Assembly: GCA_030017825.1 (NCBI GenBank)
Contig: JASEGW010000100.1
Span: forward strand, 1-5,690
Direction: 5' to 3'
Length of the DNA: 5,690 bases
Source: a bacterium
Lineage (GTDB): Bacteria; UBA9089; JAHJRX01
The position numbers and the translations under genes are program-made. Shown piece by piece: positions 4,894-5,690 of the stretch. Below the pieces are notes generated by a model that saw nothing but the letters and a program-made list of their open reading frames with translations, did not search any database and was not told the DNA's origin. Each line of letters starts with the position of its first letter. Position 1 is the first letter of the stretch.

Positions 4894-5586
4894 ATGGGAA
4901 GACAATTTGCTGTTATTGGATTAGGCCAATTTGGGATGAGTGTGGTAAAAACATTAGTAGCTGAAGGTTGCGATGTAATTGCTATAGATATTATTGATGA
5001 AAAAGTAAAAGATGCTAGTGAGATTACCGCTCATGCAGTTGTAATTGACGCTACCGAAGAGAAAGCTTTGCGCATGATGGGAATCTCTAATGTAGATGTA
5101 GCTATAATATGTATTGGTCAAAATGTACAAGATAGTATTCTAGTTGCTCTAATTCTAAAAGAAATGGGCATAAATACTGTTATAGCTAAAGCTTTAAATG
5201 AGCTTCATGGAAAAGTGTTAGAAAAGATTGGCGTTTCTAAGGTAGTTTATCCAGAAATTGATATGGGAGTAAGAATAGCTAGAGGATTGATATCTAGTAA
5301 AATTGTAGAGCAGATAGAAATTTCCTCAAAACATAGTATAGTGGAAGTTTTAGCACCAATAAGTTTTGTTGGAAAAACTCTTAGAAAAATTGATGCAAGA
5401 GTTAAATATGGAATTAACATTATTGCTATTAAAAGACAGTATGCAAAGGTAGATGATCAAGGAAATATAATCCAGAAGGATATTTTTGATATTACTCCTG
5501 CAGCAGAAGATATTATTGCAAAAGATGATATGCTTTTAGTTTTTGGCAATAATGATAATATTATAAAATTAAGGAGCTTAAAGTAA
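4894..5586 (+). CDS. ktrA: Ktr/Trk K+ uptake regulatory subunit (KtrA/TrkA, RCK protein)
   Basis: Cytoplasmic regulator that forms an octameric ring beneath the KtrB dimer and gates it by binding ATP/ADP or NAD(H). It is 230 aa with a single RCK unit, typical of KtrA; E. coli TrkA has two. RCK_N (about 1-125) is a Rossmann fold with GLGQFG (9-14) for the dinucleotide/phosphate turn, D32 at the end of beta-2 for ribose binding, and VVIDATEE (49-56). VVYPEIDMG (117-125) contains E121, which corresponds to the acidic residue near the nucleotide phosphates in Bacillus KtrA. RCK_C (about 140-228) ends with TPAAEDIIAKDDMLLVFG, the usual closing motif. The ATG follows ktrB by 5 nt; AGG at 4882-4884 inside the ktrB end is a weak ribosome site, suggesting translational coupling. 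Tandem stops TAA TAA end it. Confidence 0.95.
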   Translation: MGRQFAVIGLGQFGMSVVKTLVAEGCDVIAIDIIDEKVKDASEITAHAVVIDATEEKALRMMGISNVDVAIICIGQNVQDSILVALILKEMGINTVIAKALNELHGKVLEKIGVSKVVYPEIDMGVRIARGLISSKIVEQIEISSKHSIVEVLAPISFVGKTLRKIDARVKYGINIIAIKRQYAKVDDQGNIIQKDIFDITPAAEDIIAKDDMLLVFGNNDNIIKLRSLK

Positions 5587-5634
5587 TAATGTGAATATGA
5601 AATCTTGGCCAAACAGCAACAATAATTCCTAATT

Positions 5635-5658
5635 TTAAGTACTTAAGCATAAGTTTTT
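5635..5658 (+). terminator. AT-rich palindrome and T-tract after ktrA
   Basis: TTAAGTACTTAA (5635-5646) is a perfect 12-bp palindrome. The overlapping ACTTA (5641-5645), loop AGCA, TAAGT (5650-5654) is a small hairpin followed by TTTT (5655-5658). It lies 49-72 nt after the ktrA stop. The stem is weak, so it is at best a poor terminator and may simply reflect AT-rich intergenic sequence. Confidence 0.25.
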
Positions 5659-5690
5659 CGGTATTTAATCTGGATATTTTAAATCCGAAA
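5656..5690 (+). terminator. 12-bp imperfect inverted repeat at the window end
   Basis: TTTCGG (5656-5661) and ATTTAA (5663-5668) pair with TTAAAT (5679-5684) and CCGAAA (5685-5690). One T (5662) is bulged and the loop is 10 nt. This is the longest hairpin in the window and stands where the ktr transcript should end. A T tract that would confirm a terminator would fall just beyond the edge, so it is equally possible that this is a repeat or an operator of the next gene. Confidence 0.4.

Noticed and set aside
5597..5632. Small ORF after ktrA (ATG 5597, 11 codons)
   Set aside because: No Shine-Dalgarno, very short, no recognisable sequence.
5601..5690. Stop-free + strand frame running off the window end, and a stop-free minus-strand frame opposite it
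   Set aside because: Thirty-odd open codons is not significant, there is no start codon with a ribosome site, and the stretch is palindromic, which fits intergenic sequence better.

Overview
The window is AT-rich (roughly 30 % G+C by eye) and bacterial. It carries a dense, single-strand run of six genes, all on the + strand: thrS, infC, rpmI, rplT, then a two-gene potassium-uptake cassette (ktrB-ktrA, TrkH/TrkA family). The order thrS-infC-rpmI-rplT is a widely conserved bacterial block. The lineage cannot be fixed from this sequence alone. The common continuation rplT-pheS-pheT is replaced here by K+ transport genes. There is no sign of phage, transposon, CRISPR or defence genes, so this is mostly a housekeeping region.

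Layout. 1-155 is a leader whose first ~40 bases are about 85 % G+C, quite unlike the rest; it contains one promoter-like TATAAT. 156-2072 is thrS. 2073-2189 holds a convincing sigma70-type promoter (TTGACA, 17 nt, TGGTATTTT) and a strong Shine-Dalgarno for infC. infC runs 2190-2705 from an ATT codon, rpmI 2721-2918 from GTG, and rplT 3142-3486. Between rpmI and rplT lies an unusually long 223-nt gap. It contains a candidate H-type pseudoknot (2956-3014), competing hairpins and a perfect 13-bp tandem duplication. After rplT, ktrB (probably 3533-4888, also from ATT) and ktrA (4894-5586) are separated by only 5 nt. The last ~100 bases contain palindromes and a 12-bp imperfect hairpin, possibly the operon terminator, cut by the window edge.

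How the genes work together. thrS charges tRNA-Thr. IF3, L35 and L20 serve translation initiation and 50S assembly. KtrB is the membrane K+ pore and KtrA its cytoplasmic nucleotide-gated regulatory ring. The most notable points are start-site and RNA-level. infC must start at AUU, as in E. coli where IF3 autoregulates through that codon. ktrB also appears to start at AUU behind a well-placed Shine-Dalgarno. The rpmI-rplT gap looks like a cis-regulatory RNA for L20.
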